Origin: Streptacidiphilus sp. PB12-B1b
GTDB lineage: Bacteria > Actinomycetota > Actinomycetes > Streptomycetales > Streptomycetaceae
Reading direction: 5' to 3'
DNA length: 64,000 bases
Assembly (NCBI RefSeq): GCF_014084125.1
Contig: NZ_CP048405.1
Span: 2,914,001 to 2,978,000 of the forward strand
A program made the position numbers and the translations under genes. The notes beneath the pieces are model-generated. The model did not search any database. It was given only the letters and a program-made list of their open reading frames with translations, and was not told where the DNA came from. Positions 44,635 to 51,489 of the stretch are shown one piece after another (within the stretch, counting starts at the first letter, position 1; each line of letters begins with the position of its first letter).

Positions 44635-44919
44635 GTGAAGGCGAGCACCACGATCCCCGCGTACGAGTTGACGTTCGAGCCGGCGCCCGCCGGGTCCGCC
44701 GAGGCCGGTGCCGGCACCGTCCGGGTGCACCGCACGGACTTCCTCGGCTCGGGCGGCCACCCGATCTACGTGGACGCCGGGGGCACGGTCCGGGCGGAGA
44801 TCAGCGACCGCGGCGAGGTCCGGATGATCGCCACCAGCGCCCGGCAGGTGCTGCGCCGCCCGGTGGCCTGCCGCAGGGTGCCCGGCCGCGACCCCGGGGC
44901 GGCTGTTGTCCGCCCCTGA
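44635..44919 (+). CDS. Small actinobacterial protein (DUF6296-like)
   Basis: A 94-residue protein with the pattern YELTFEPAP, VRVHRTDFLGSGGHPIYVDAGG and VRAEISDRGEVRMIATSA. I recall these as the conserved core of the small DUF6296-type streptomycete proteins, but the family name is from memory. GTG 44635 follows AGGACGGA. The C-terminal 25 residues are Arg/Pro-rich and not conserved. Function unknown. Confidence 0.6.
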   Translation: MKASTTIPAYELTFEPAPAGSAEAGAGTVRVHRTDFLGSGGHPIYVDAGGTVRAEISDRGEVRMIATSARQVLRRPVACRRVPGRDPGAAVVRP

Positions 44920-44941
44920 CGCCGGACCTACGCTGAATCCC

Positions 44942-45466
44942 ATGCCCAGCGACCCCCCGCGCAGCCGCGACATCCTCCTGGTCGAGGACGACACCGCCGA
45001 CGCCATGCTGGTCCAGGAGGCGCTGCGGGAGCACGGCGCCGCCCGGACCCTCGTCTGGGTGCCGGACGGCGTGGCCGCGCTGGAGTTTCTGCGCGGCCCG
45101 GGTGCCGGGCGCCCCGACCTGATCGTGGTGGACCTCAACATGCCCCGGATGAACGGCTGCGAGCTGTTGACCGTGCTCAAGGACGACGAGCGGCTGAAGG
45201 CCATCCCGGTGGTGGTGCTGACCACCTCGGACGCCCCGGCGGACGTGCGCGCGGCCTACCAGCGGCACGCCAACGCCTACATCACCAAGCCGGTCGACCT
45301 GGACGACTTCGTCGGCGCGGTGCGCAGCATCGACGCGTTCTTCCTGGACACCGCTCTCCTGCCCGAGCCGCCCGAGCCGCCCGAGCCGCCTGCGCTCCCG
45401 GAGCCCTCGGAGCTTCCCGAGCCGTCCGACCGCGAGGGCCCGGAGGCCGGTGCCGGGGGCCGGTAG
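44942..45466 (+). CDS. Response regulator (Rcp1-like single receiver) with Pro/Glu tail
   Basis: A 174-residue receiver protein without an output domain. The acidic pair is in ILLVEDDTADAMLVQEAL, the phospho-acceptor Asp in LIVVDLNMPRMNG, the Thr/Ser in VVLTTSDAP and the Lys in AYITKPVDLDDF. These features fit the Rcp1-like regulators that accept phosphate from phytochrome-type or hybrid kinases. A 35-residue low-complexity tail (PEPPEPPEPP..., SELPEPSD) follows. No kinase gene is adjacent; a kinase fragment fused to a phosphatase lies at 46628-47998. Confidence 0.9.
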   Translation: MPSDPPRSRDILLVEDDTADAMLVQEALREHGAARTLVWVPDGVAALEFLRGPGAGRPDLIVVDLNMPRMNGCELLTVLKDDERLKAIPVVVLTTSDAPADVRAAYQRHANAYITKPVDLDDFVGAVRSIDAFFLDTALLPEPPEPPEPPALPEPSELPEPSDREGPEAGAGGR

Positions 45467-45473
45467 GGGGCAC

Positions 45474-45507
45474 GAGCGGGCAGCCGTGTGGTGGCGACTG
45501 CCCGCTC
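45474..45507. terminator. Bidirectional hairpin between response regulator and G1 peptidase genes
   Basis: GAGCGGGCAG (45474-45483) pairs exactly with CTGCCCGCTC (45498-45507) between two converging genes. Confidence 0.75.
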
Positions 45508-45559
45508 GGCGACGGTGGGGGTGCGCGGGCGCGGCGGCCCGGCACCCGTCAGCCGGTGG

Positions 45560-46339
45560 CTACAGGCTGTTCCAGGTGACCGAGAACGATCCGCCGGAGA
45601 GGGAGGAGATGGTGGCCTCGGGCACGCCCGAGTCGGAGACCATGTTCATCCCGGTGGGGCTGGTGGAGCTGAGGCTCGATCCGTTGACCGTCGAGTTGCT
45701 GAAGTTGACGGTGCCGAAGTTGTCCAGCGGCAGCACGCCGCCGGAGTAGGGGGCCTCGGCGACGACCTCGGCGGAGGAGCGGGCCAGGCCGCTCTCCTTC
45801 TTGGTGGTGGTCTTGGTCCAGCCCTCGGTGCTGTTCTTGAGGGTCAGCGTGTAGGTGTTCGACGCGTAGCTGACCGTCTCCGTGATCACGTCGCCGGGCC
45901 GGACCCGGTTGCTGTAGGTCACCGGGTAGGCCGGGTACATCTCGTACCAGGCGGAGTACGTGGCCTGGCCGCCGGAGCAGTCGGCCTCGGTGCCGGTCTG
46001 CTCGACCGACTCGGAGCTGTAGCCGTCGAGGCCCACCCAGAAGCTGGAGTAGCCGTCGCCGCTGGAGCAGTTGACGGCGGGCTCGGTGAAGGTGGTCGAC
46101 ACGCTGGTGTAGGTCGAGCCGGTGGCGGCGTAGCCGGACCAGTTGTCGCTGGTCACGGTGGTGTGCTTGAGGCCGCCGCCGTGGCTGATGAAGAACGGCG
46201 CGGCGCCGCCGGTGTGGTGCATCGGCGCCTGCAGCAGCGGGGCGGCGGCGGCCGCGGGCAGGGCGACGGCGCCGGTCAGCGGGGCGGCGACGAGGGGGAG
46301 CAGGGCGGCGAGGCTGAGGGAGCGGCGGAACGGGGACAT
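45560..46339 (-). CDS. Secreted G1-family (eqolisin-like) glutamic peptidase
   Basis: A 259-residue exported protein. The signal peptide is MSPFRRSLSLAALLPLVAAPLTGAVALPAAAA in its first 32 residues (hydrophobic core LAALLPLVAAPLTG). The mature part matches G1 peptidases: NWSGYAATG, FWVGLDGYSSESVEQTGTEADC with the catalytic Gln, YSAWYEMYP, and SSAEVVAEAPYSGGVLPLDNFG, which should carry the catalytic Glu. G1 enzymes act at acid pH and are better known from fungi, with a bacterial branch. ATG 46339 is preceded by GAGGAG. Confidence 0.85.
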   Translation of the reverse strand: MSPFRRSLSLAALLPLVAAPLTGAVALPAAAAAPLLQAPMHHTGGAAPFFISHGGGLKHTTVTSDNWSGYAATGSTYTSVSTTFTEPAVNCSSGDGYSSFWVGLDGYSSESVEQTGTEADCSGGQATYSAWYEMYPAYPVTYSNRVRPGDVITETVSYASNTYTLTLKNSTEGWTKTTTKKESGLARSSAEVVAEAPYSGGVLPLDNFGTVNFSNSTVNGSSLSSTSPTGMNMVSDSGVPEATISSLSGGSFSVTWNSL

Positions 46340-46627
46340 GGGTCTCCTCTGTGGCCAGTCCGTGGGGGTGGAGCCGGAGGCGCGGCCGTGGGGCGGCACC
46401 GGCCTTGTGGGCCGGGGCGCCGTCGCGGTCGCGGTCGTTCGGGCAGCGCTGCCTTCCAGGGAAGTTAGGGGTGGCGCCCCGGGTGCCACAAGGGAGTGGC
46501 AGAAACATGTCAATGAGCAGCCGGTGAGGCATCTCACATACCGGACAGGGTTGTCGCGGCCGCCCCCGGCCCGGCCTGCGGCTTCCCCGGCGGCGGACCC
46601 TACTCGAGGGTCAGGTCCGGCAGCGGG
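46340..46627. other. Upstream region of the G1 peptidase gene
   Basis: 288 bp with no gene. It contains the -35-like TTGACA and palindrome noted at 46484-46513. Nothing else stands out. Confidence 0.45.
46484..46513 (-). promoter_or_regulatory. TTGACA element and TGCCAC-N6-GTGGCA palindrome upstream of the G1 peptidase
   Basis: On the minus strand a consensus -35 TTGACA (46513-46508) is followed after 6 bp by a perfect TGCCAC-N6-GTGGCA inverted repeat (46501-46484). A protein on this palindrome would sit in the spacer/-10 region. No convincing -10 was found. The start codon is about 145 bp downstream. Confidence 0.5.
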
Positions 46628-47998
46628 TCAGCGGCGGGCGAGGTGCAGGATGGCGAGGTCGTCCGCGTGCCGCCCGGCGTTGAGCATCCGGGCGGTGGTG
46701 ACCAGATGGTCCAGCAGCCGGTTGGCGGCGCCGTCCGGGGCGCGGGTGACCAGCTCGATCAGCCCGTCCGAGCCCAGCCGCTCGCGTCCCGGCCCGCTGT
46801 GGCCCTCGACCAGCCCGTCGGTGTACAGCATCAGCGCCTCCGCCTGCGGCAGCGTCACCGTGCTCGGCGCCCAGCCGCCCAGCCCCGGCATGATGCCCAG
46901 CGCCAGGCCGTGCTCGGCCTCCTCCAGCTCCCGGGCGGCGCCCTCCCCGCACAGCAGCGGCGCGTGGTGGCCGGCCAGGAACATCGTGGTCAGACCGGTG
47001 GCCGGGTCCAGGGTCAGGGTGGTGCAGGTGGCGAACATGTCGGCGCGCGGACGCTCGGCGACCAGCACCTGTTCCAGCAGGTCCAGCAGCTCCGCGCCGT
47101 GGTGGCCGCCGAGGACCAGGGCGCGCCAGGTGATCCGCAGCGACACCCCCAGCGCCGCCTCGTCCGGGCCGTGGCCGCTGACGTCGCCGATCACCGCGTG
47201 CACGGTGCCGTCGGCGGTCTGCACCACGTCCAGGAAGTCGCCGCCGAGCAGCGCGCGCTCGCGGCCCGGCAGGTAGCGGCTGGCCACCGTGACGTCGGCG
47301 GCGCGCAGCAGCGGCGCGGGCAGCAGCCCGCGCTCCAGCCGGGTGTTCTCGCGCGCCCGCAGCTGGTTCTCGCGCAGCTCGGCCCCGGCCCGCTCGGCCT
47401 GCTTGCGGTGCACCGCGTAGCGCAGCACCCGGTTCAGCAGCTCCGGCTCCACCTGGCCCTTGACCAGGTAGTCCTGGGCGCCGTCGGCGACCGCCCGGCT
47501 CCCGGCCCGGGGCTCGGCCAGGCCGGTCAGCACGATCACCGCCGCCGCCGGGCACGCCTTCTGCACCGCGCCGACGGCCGGGGTGCCGGAGGCGTCGGGC
47601 AGGTTCAGGTCCAGCAGGACGCAGTCGGCCGGGCTGCGCTCCAGCTCGGCCAGGGCGCCGGCGATGGACGTCTCCCAGCGCAGGGTGTGCGTCAGGCCGG
47701 TGTCCGCCAGCAGCTCCTGCACCAGCAGCGCGTCCCCGGAGTCGTCCTCGACCAGCAGGATGCGGTAGCTGGTGGCCTCGCCGTCGGCGGCGCTGCGGGG
47801 CCCGGGGGTGTGCGGCCCGGCCGCGGTTGCCGCTCCGGCGCGGGGCGTGCCGGAGCAGGTGCCGTCGCCCGGGCGGGCATCCCTGGTGTGCAGCCGCTGG
47901 AAGCTCACGAACACTCTCTCCGCATACTCAGGGCTGATGCCCACGCCGTCGTCGGTCACCGCGAAGGACCAGTCGCCGTCTTCCCGACAGGCGGACAC
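46628..47998 (-). CDS. Receiver-PP2C (SpoIIE/RsbU type) phosphatase fused to a histidine-kinase ATPase fragment
   Basis: A 456-residue signalling protein. Residues ~1-42 (DWSFAVTDDGVGISPEYAERVFVSFQRLHTRD, cited by its DDGVGI and FQRLHTRD blocks) are the inner part of a phytochrome-type histidine kinase ATPase domain. It breaks off before the G2 box. A Gly/Ala/Pro-rich stretch leads to a receiver (YRILLVEDDSGDALLV; phospho-Asp in CVLLDLNLPDASG; DYLVKGQ Lys) and a PP2C phosphatase (GGDFLDVV, IGDVSGHGPDEAALG, LAGHHAPLL, LYTDGLVEGHSG, GRHADDLAILHL). The receiver and PP2C parts look complete. The kinase frame can be followed back to about 48045, where the encapsulin gene ends, so the true start is uncertain. 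Confidence 0.82.
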   Translation of the reverse strand: MSACREDGDWSFAVTDDGVGISPEYAERVFVSFQRLHTRDARPGDGTCSGTPRAGAATAAGPHTPGPRSAADGEATSYRILLVEDDSGDALLVQELLADTGLTHTLRWETSIAGALAELERSPADCVLLDLNLPDASGTPAVGAVQKACPAAAVIVLTGLAEPRAGSRAVADGAQDYLVKGQVEPELLNRVLRYAVHRKQAERAGAELRENQLRARENTRLERGLLPAPLLRAADVTVASRYLPGRERALLGGDFLDVVQTADGTVHAVIGDVSGHGPDEAALGVSLRITWRALVLGGHHGAELLDLLEQVLVAERPRADMFATCTTLTLDPATGLTTMFLAGHHAPLLCGEGAARELEEAEHGLALGIMPGLGGWAPSTVTLPQAEALMLYTDGLVEGHSGPGRERLGSDGLIELVTRAPDGAANRLLDHLVTTARMLNAGRHADDLAILHLARR

Positions 47999-48047
47999 CT
48001 GAATCCTGGGAGGCCGCTCCGGATCGCGGAACGTGACCGCAACGGCC

Positions 48048-48845
48048 TCAGGTGGTGAGCGGCACCACGGCCTCGGGGGTGAGCAGCAGGAAGGCCAGCG
48101 TCTCCTGGAGGTACAGCCGGACGCTGTCGGCGTCGTGGTCGAGGTAGCCGATGGAGAGGTCCTGCCCCAGGTGCAGCTCGTAGTCGCCGCCCCGGCTGGA
48201 GAGCAGCACCGCGCCGTCGATCGCGGGCGCCCAGATGATCTCGCCGTCCAGCAGCCGGGAGAGGTGGGTGAGGATCGGGAAGCCGTGGTCCACGGTCTCG
48301 CTGACGGCGGTGTACGCGTCGGCGCTGAGCAGCAGCGTGTACGGGCCGTTCACCCCGGCCAGCCGCAGGGCGGTCAACGCCCGGCTGACGGCCTCGGGGT
48401 AGTCGCGGGCGTCCGGCGGCAGCGGCATCGCCGGGTGCGAGGCGCCCTGGCGGATGCCGGTGATCCCGGCGTCGGCGAAGCCGTCGAAGATCACCCGGTC
48501 CTCGGCGAAGGCCGCCTGCCGGGCCGCGTCCTTGACCGGCTGCCAGTCGGCGTCCTTGGCCCCGCGCTCGACGCTGTCCACGGCCGAGCGGTCCACGGTG
48601 AACGGGATGCGCAGTTCGACCACGGCCTGCGCGTCGTGCAGCCGGGCGCGGACCCCGGGCCCGGGCGCGGTGATCTCGCTCAGCCGCCCGGTGCCGACGG
48701 CGGACAGGTCGAGCCCCTCGGGGCCCTCCAGGTCCACCACCCGCCGTCCGGCGACGTGGCGCTTGAAGGTGCGCCGGGCCTCCTCCTCGATCTCGGCCCA
48801 GGCGGCGGCGGACACGGGGGCGAGGTCCCGGTGCAGGTTGTTCAT
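48048..48845 (-). CDS. enc: Encapsulin shell protein (family 1)
   Basis: A 265-residue HK97-fold nanocompartment protein. N-terminal NNLHRDLAPVSAAAWAEIEEEARRTFKRHVAGRRVVDLEGP (blocks RDLAPVSAAAW and GRRVVDLEGP) is the cargo-binding N-arm and start of the P-domain. E-loop and A-domain features follow (RDYPEAVSRALTALR; GPYTLLLSADAYTAVS; DGEIIWAPAIDGAVLLSSRGGDY). The C-terminal LYLQETLAFLLLTPEAVV is characteristic. It overlaps the DyP gene by 4 bp (ATGA), so shell and cargo are translationally coupled. The product should assemble into a ~24-nm, 60-subunit cage around the peroxidase. Confidence 0.95.
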   Translation of the reverse strand: MNNLHRDLAPVSAAAWAEIEEEARRTFKRHVAGRRVVDLEGPEGLDLSAVGTGRLSEITAPGPGVRARLHDAQAVVELRIPFTVDRSAVDSVERGAKDADWQPVKDAARQAAFAEDRVIFDGFADAGITGIRQGASHPAMPLPPDARDYPEAVSRALTALRLAGVNGPYTLLLSADAYTAVSETVDHGFPILTHLSRLLDGEIIWAPAIDGAVLLSSRGGDYELHLGQDLSIGYLDHDADSVRLYLQETLAFLLLTPEAVVPLTT

Positions 48846-49942
48846 GGCTGGGTGCTCCTTCGCAGGCTGCCGATGGCCAGTGACCCGTCGCCCGGCGGCG
48901 GGCGGTCGTCCGGCGCGCTGTCGGGCGGTGGTGCGGTGTCGGACGGTGCGGTTCCGGGCGGTGCGGTGCGGTCCGCCGCCGAGGCGGCGGCGGGCGCGGG
49001 CGGGTCGGGGAGGTCGTCCAGGAAGTCGGCGGAGGGCGCGAAGAACAGGCCGCCGGTGACCGCCGTGGAGAAGTCCAGGATGCGGTCGTACACGCCGGGC
49101 GGGTTGCCGACGAACATGTTCTCCAGCATCCGCTCGGTGACCTCGGGGGTGCGCGAGTAGCTGATGAAGTACGTGCCGAACTCGCCCCGGCCCAGCGTCC
49201 CGAACGGCATGTTCTCCCGCAGGATCTGCAGCTGGCCGCCGTCCGGGCCGGTCACGGTGTTCAGCGCGACGTGCGAGTCGGCCGGTTTGGCCTCGTCCGA
49301 CAGCTCGATGTTGTCGGCCTTGGTGCGGCCGATCACCCGCTCCTGCTCCGACACCGGCAGCGCGTTCCAGGCTGCCAGGTCGTGCAGGTACTTCTGGACG
49401 ACCAGGTAGGCGCCGCCGCAGAAGCGGGCGTCCTCGTCCCCGACCACCACCGCTTCGACCGCGGCCCGTCCGGCGGGGTTCTCGGTGCCGTCCACGAAGC
49501 CGAGCAGATCCCGCATGTCGAAGGAGCGGAAGCCGTGGGTCTCGTCCACCACCCGGGCGGCGCCGTCGAGCCGGGCGGTGATCTGCGCGCCCAGTTCGAA
49601 GCAGGCGCCCATCCGCGGGCCACGGATGTGCAGCGCCAGGTCGCCCGGGGTGGAGGGGGCCCGGTGGCGCTCCCCGGCGAAGGTGCGGAAGGGGTGCAGC
49701 CCGGCCGGGCGGGGGCCGTCGAACAGCCGGTCCCAGGCGTTCGAGCCGATGCCGGCCACGCAGCTCAAACCGCCGTCCGGGAGCCGGAAACCGACCGAGC
49801 GCTCCAGCCCGGAGAGGTCGGCCAGCAGCTCCCGCACGGTCTGCTCGCCGCCCGGATCGATGGTCAGCACCAGGATGACCGCGGCGCTGGTCAGCCCCGA
49901 GACCACGGCCTGCGGCCCGGCCGGGCAGGTGGGCTGAGCCAT
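48842..49942 (-). CDS. dyp: Dye-decolorizing peroxidase (DyP) with encapsulin-targeting peptide
   Basis: A 366-residue heme peroxidase, the usual cargo of family 1 encapsulins. The DyP signature GFVDGTENPAG (GxxDG, catalytic Asp), the proximal His in DSHVALNTV, and GTYFISYSRTPEVTERML are present. After the peroxidase core comes a ~45-residue Pro/Asp-rich linker and a C-terminal targeting peptide containing DGSLAIGSLR, which matches the known encapsulation tag. ATG 49942 has CGGGG upstream; a GTG at 49948 is the alternative. The role is peroxide detoxification inside the encapsulin cage. Confidence 0.95.
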   Translation of the reverse strand: MAQPTCPAGPQAVVSGLTSAAVILVLTIDPGGEQTVRELLADLSGLERSVGFRLPDGGLSCVAGIGSNAWDRLFDGPRPAGLHPFRTFAGERHRAPSTPGDLALHIRGPRMGACFELGAQITARLDGAARVVDETHGFRSFDMRDLLGFVDGTENPAGRAAVEAVVVGDEDARFCGGAYLVVQKYLHDLAAWNALPVSEQERVIGRTKADNIELSDEAKPADSHVALNTVTGPDGGQLQILRENMPFGTLGRGEFGTYFISYSRTPEVTERMLENMFVGNPPGVYDRILDFSTAVTGGLFFAPSADFLDDLPDPPAPAAASAADRTAPPGTAPSDTAPPPDSAPDDRPPPGDGSLAIGSLRRSTQP

Positions 49943-49959
49943 CGTCACCCCGCCGTCGA

Positions 49960-49979
49960 TTCTGACGCAGCGTCAAGAA
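49960..49979. promoter_or_regulatory. TGACG-N3-CGTCA palindrome in the DyP-encapsulin promoter
   Basis: TGACGCAGCGTCA (49963-49975) is a perfect copy, with further symmetry outside (ATTC on the left and GAAT on the right, offset by one base). It is about 20 bp upstream of the DyP start codon and so probably overlaps the promoter or leader of the DyP-encapsulin operon. Confidence 0.55.
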
Positions 49980-49997
49980 TGCTGTGTGCGGCCCGCA

Positions 49998-51092
49998 TCA
50001 GGCCCCTTCGGGCTCGGCGACCGCGCCGCCCAGCCCCGACCCCGGGCCGGAGACCACGGCCGAGGGCACAGGCGCGACCGAGGCGATGGTGCGGTGCGGC
50101 TCCATGGTCGCGCCGCGCGCCCGGGCCCAGCGCATCAGCCGCCAGGCCCCCACGGCCCCGGCCTCGCCGCGCCGGCTCGGGGTGTGCACGGGCACCTGCG
50201 CCTGCCGCCGCACCCGCTCCTCCAGCCCGCGCAGCCGCGAGCCCTCGCCGACCAGCACCACGCCGCGTTCGCACACGTCGTGCACCAGCGCCTCCGGCCC
50301 GTCGACCAGCACCGACAGGATCAGCTCGGCGATGTCGTCGGCCACCTCGTGCAGGGCCGGGGTCAGGTCGGCGGCCGACAGCGTCAGCGTGCGCGGCAGG
50401 CCGCGGTCGAGCTCCCGCCCCTTGAGAGTCAGCGTGGAGTCCTCGCCGGGCAGCGACGTCAGCCGGATCTTGGCGCGTTCGGCCTCGGCCACGCTCACCG
50501 CGAAGTCGTGCTCCTCGTACAGGTGCCGGACCAGGCGCCGGTCCACGGCCGCCCCGCCCTGCGGGATCGACCGGACCAGCACCACCGAGGCGGCGGAGAT
50601 CAGCGCCGCGGTGACGTTCTCCGTGCCCACGTCCACCACCAGCGCGCCGGAGGTGTCGCGGACCTCGACGCCCGCCCCGGCGGCGGCGGCGAGCGAGGCG
50701 GGCACCAGCTGCACCGCCCGCAGCCCGGCCTCCTGGCACACGGCCAGCAGCGCCTGCCGCTCCACCGGTGTGCTCTCGTCCGAGACGCAGACGGAGGCCC
50801 GCGCCGACTCCCAGATCCGGCAGGGCGCGGCCTCCCACAGCGCCTCGCGGAGCAGCCGGACGGCGACCGGCTGATCGGTGATCACGCTGCGGCCGACCGG
50901 CCGCACCACCTCGAAGCCGACCGGGGTGCGTCCCTGGAGCGCCACCGCGCGCACCCCTCGGGCGCGGATGCCCCCCGCACGGTCCAGGACCGCCACATTG
51001 GGGGTGGTGCGGACCTCCCGGGCGCGGTCGGAGTACACGCGCAGGGTGGTACTGCCCAGGTCTACGGCGTAGTGCTGGATGAAGCCGGCCAC
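49998..51092 (-). CDS. MreB/Mbl-like actin-family protein
   Basis: A 364-residue actin-fold ATPase homologue. The phosphate-1 loop is YAVDLGSTTLRVYS, the phosphate-2 loop ALVVDVGTENVTAALI and the adenosine motif VVLVGEGSRLRGLEERV. The order and spacing match MreB/Mbl proteins, which organise cell-wall synthesis; streptomycetes carry several, some used in sporulation. The ~35-residue C-terminal tail is Pro/Gly/Ala-rich. GTG 51092 is chosen because it places the first beta strand at the N-terminus. The longer frame upstream reads across the promoter region. Confidence 0.85.
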   Translation of the reverse strand: MAGFIQHYAVDLGSTTLRVYSDRAREVRTTPNVAVLDRAGGIRARGVRAVALQGRTPVGFEVVRPVGRSVITDQPVAVRLLREALWEAAPCRIWESARASVCVSDESTPVERQALLAVCQEAGLRAVQLVPASLAAAAGAGVEVRDTSGALVVDVGTENVTAALISAASVVLVRSIPQGGAAVDRRLVRHLYEEHDFAVSVAEAERAKIRLTSLPGEDSTLTLKGRELDRGLPRTLTLSAADLTPALHEVADDIAELILSVLVDGPEALVHDVCERGVVLVGEGSRLRGLEERVRRQAQVPVHTPSRRGEAGAVGAWRLMRWARARGATMEPHRTIASVAPVPSAVVSGPGSGLGGAVAEPEGA

Positions 51093-51308
51093 AGCTCGGT
51101 CAGCCCCTTCCCGACATATCAACTGTGTACATAACGCGACAGTCGCACGGGGCGGGGCGCTACGCGACTCCACGCGCGCACGCGGGGGTGTCGTCAGCGC
51201 CGGATGGGCTACCGCCGTGCGGCGTTCGGCCGAACCGTGCCCCCGGGGCGGTCGCGCCCGGCGGGCCACGGTTGCTGAGAGGCCGTCATGTCGGCTGCCC
51301 GGCAGCAT

Positions 51309-51370
51309 TTGCACGCTTCTTGCGGCTTTCTTGCGCAAATTGATTGATGTATTGCGGCGACATGTTGCCG
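51309..51370 (+). promoter_or_regulatory. Direct TTGC repeats with 11-bp phase upstream of the glucanase gene
   Basis: TTGCAC (51309), TTGCGG (51320) and TTGCGC (51331) are spaced exactly 11 bp apart. TTGCGG (51352) follows 21 bp later and TTGCCG (51365) 13 bp after that. One helical turn between the first three is what activators binding direct repeats (SARP-type or similar) use. TTGCGCAA at 51331-51338 is also a small palindrome. Confidence 0.5.
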
Positions 51371-51380
51371 TGGATACGAT
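51352..51380 (+). promoter_or_regulatory. Predicted promoter of the glucanase gene
   Basis: TTGCGG (51352-51357) and TACGAT (51375-51380) are separated by exactly 17 bp. The start codon is 110 bp downstream at 51490. Confidence 0.6.
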
Positions 51381-51489
51381 CCGCCGCAACGGAAGCCGCG
51401 CTGTTCCGTGTCAGGGCCCTGACACGGCAGCTCTCCACAGCTGCGGTCCCCACCTCCGCAACCCCACCCCACCAGGAAGGTCGTACGCG

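Larger units (their letters stand above)
51093..51489. other. Regulatory region upstream of the GH87-type glucanase gene
   Basis: 397 bp without a supportable gene. The right half is less GC-rich and holds the TTGC direct repeats (51309-51370) and the promoter (51352-51380). The left half should contain the MreB-like gene's promoter; none is obvious. Confidence 0.5.
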
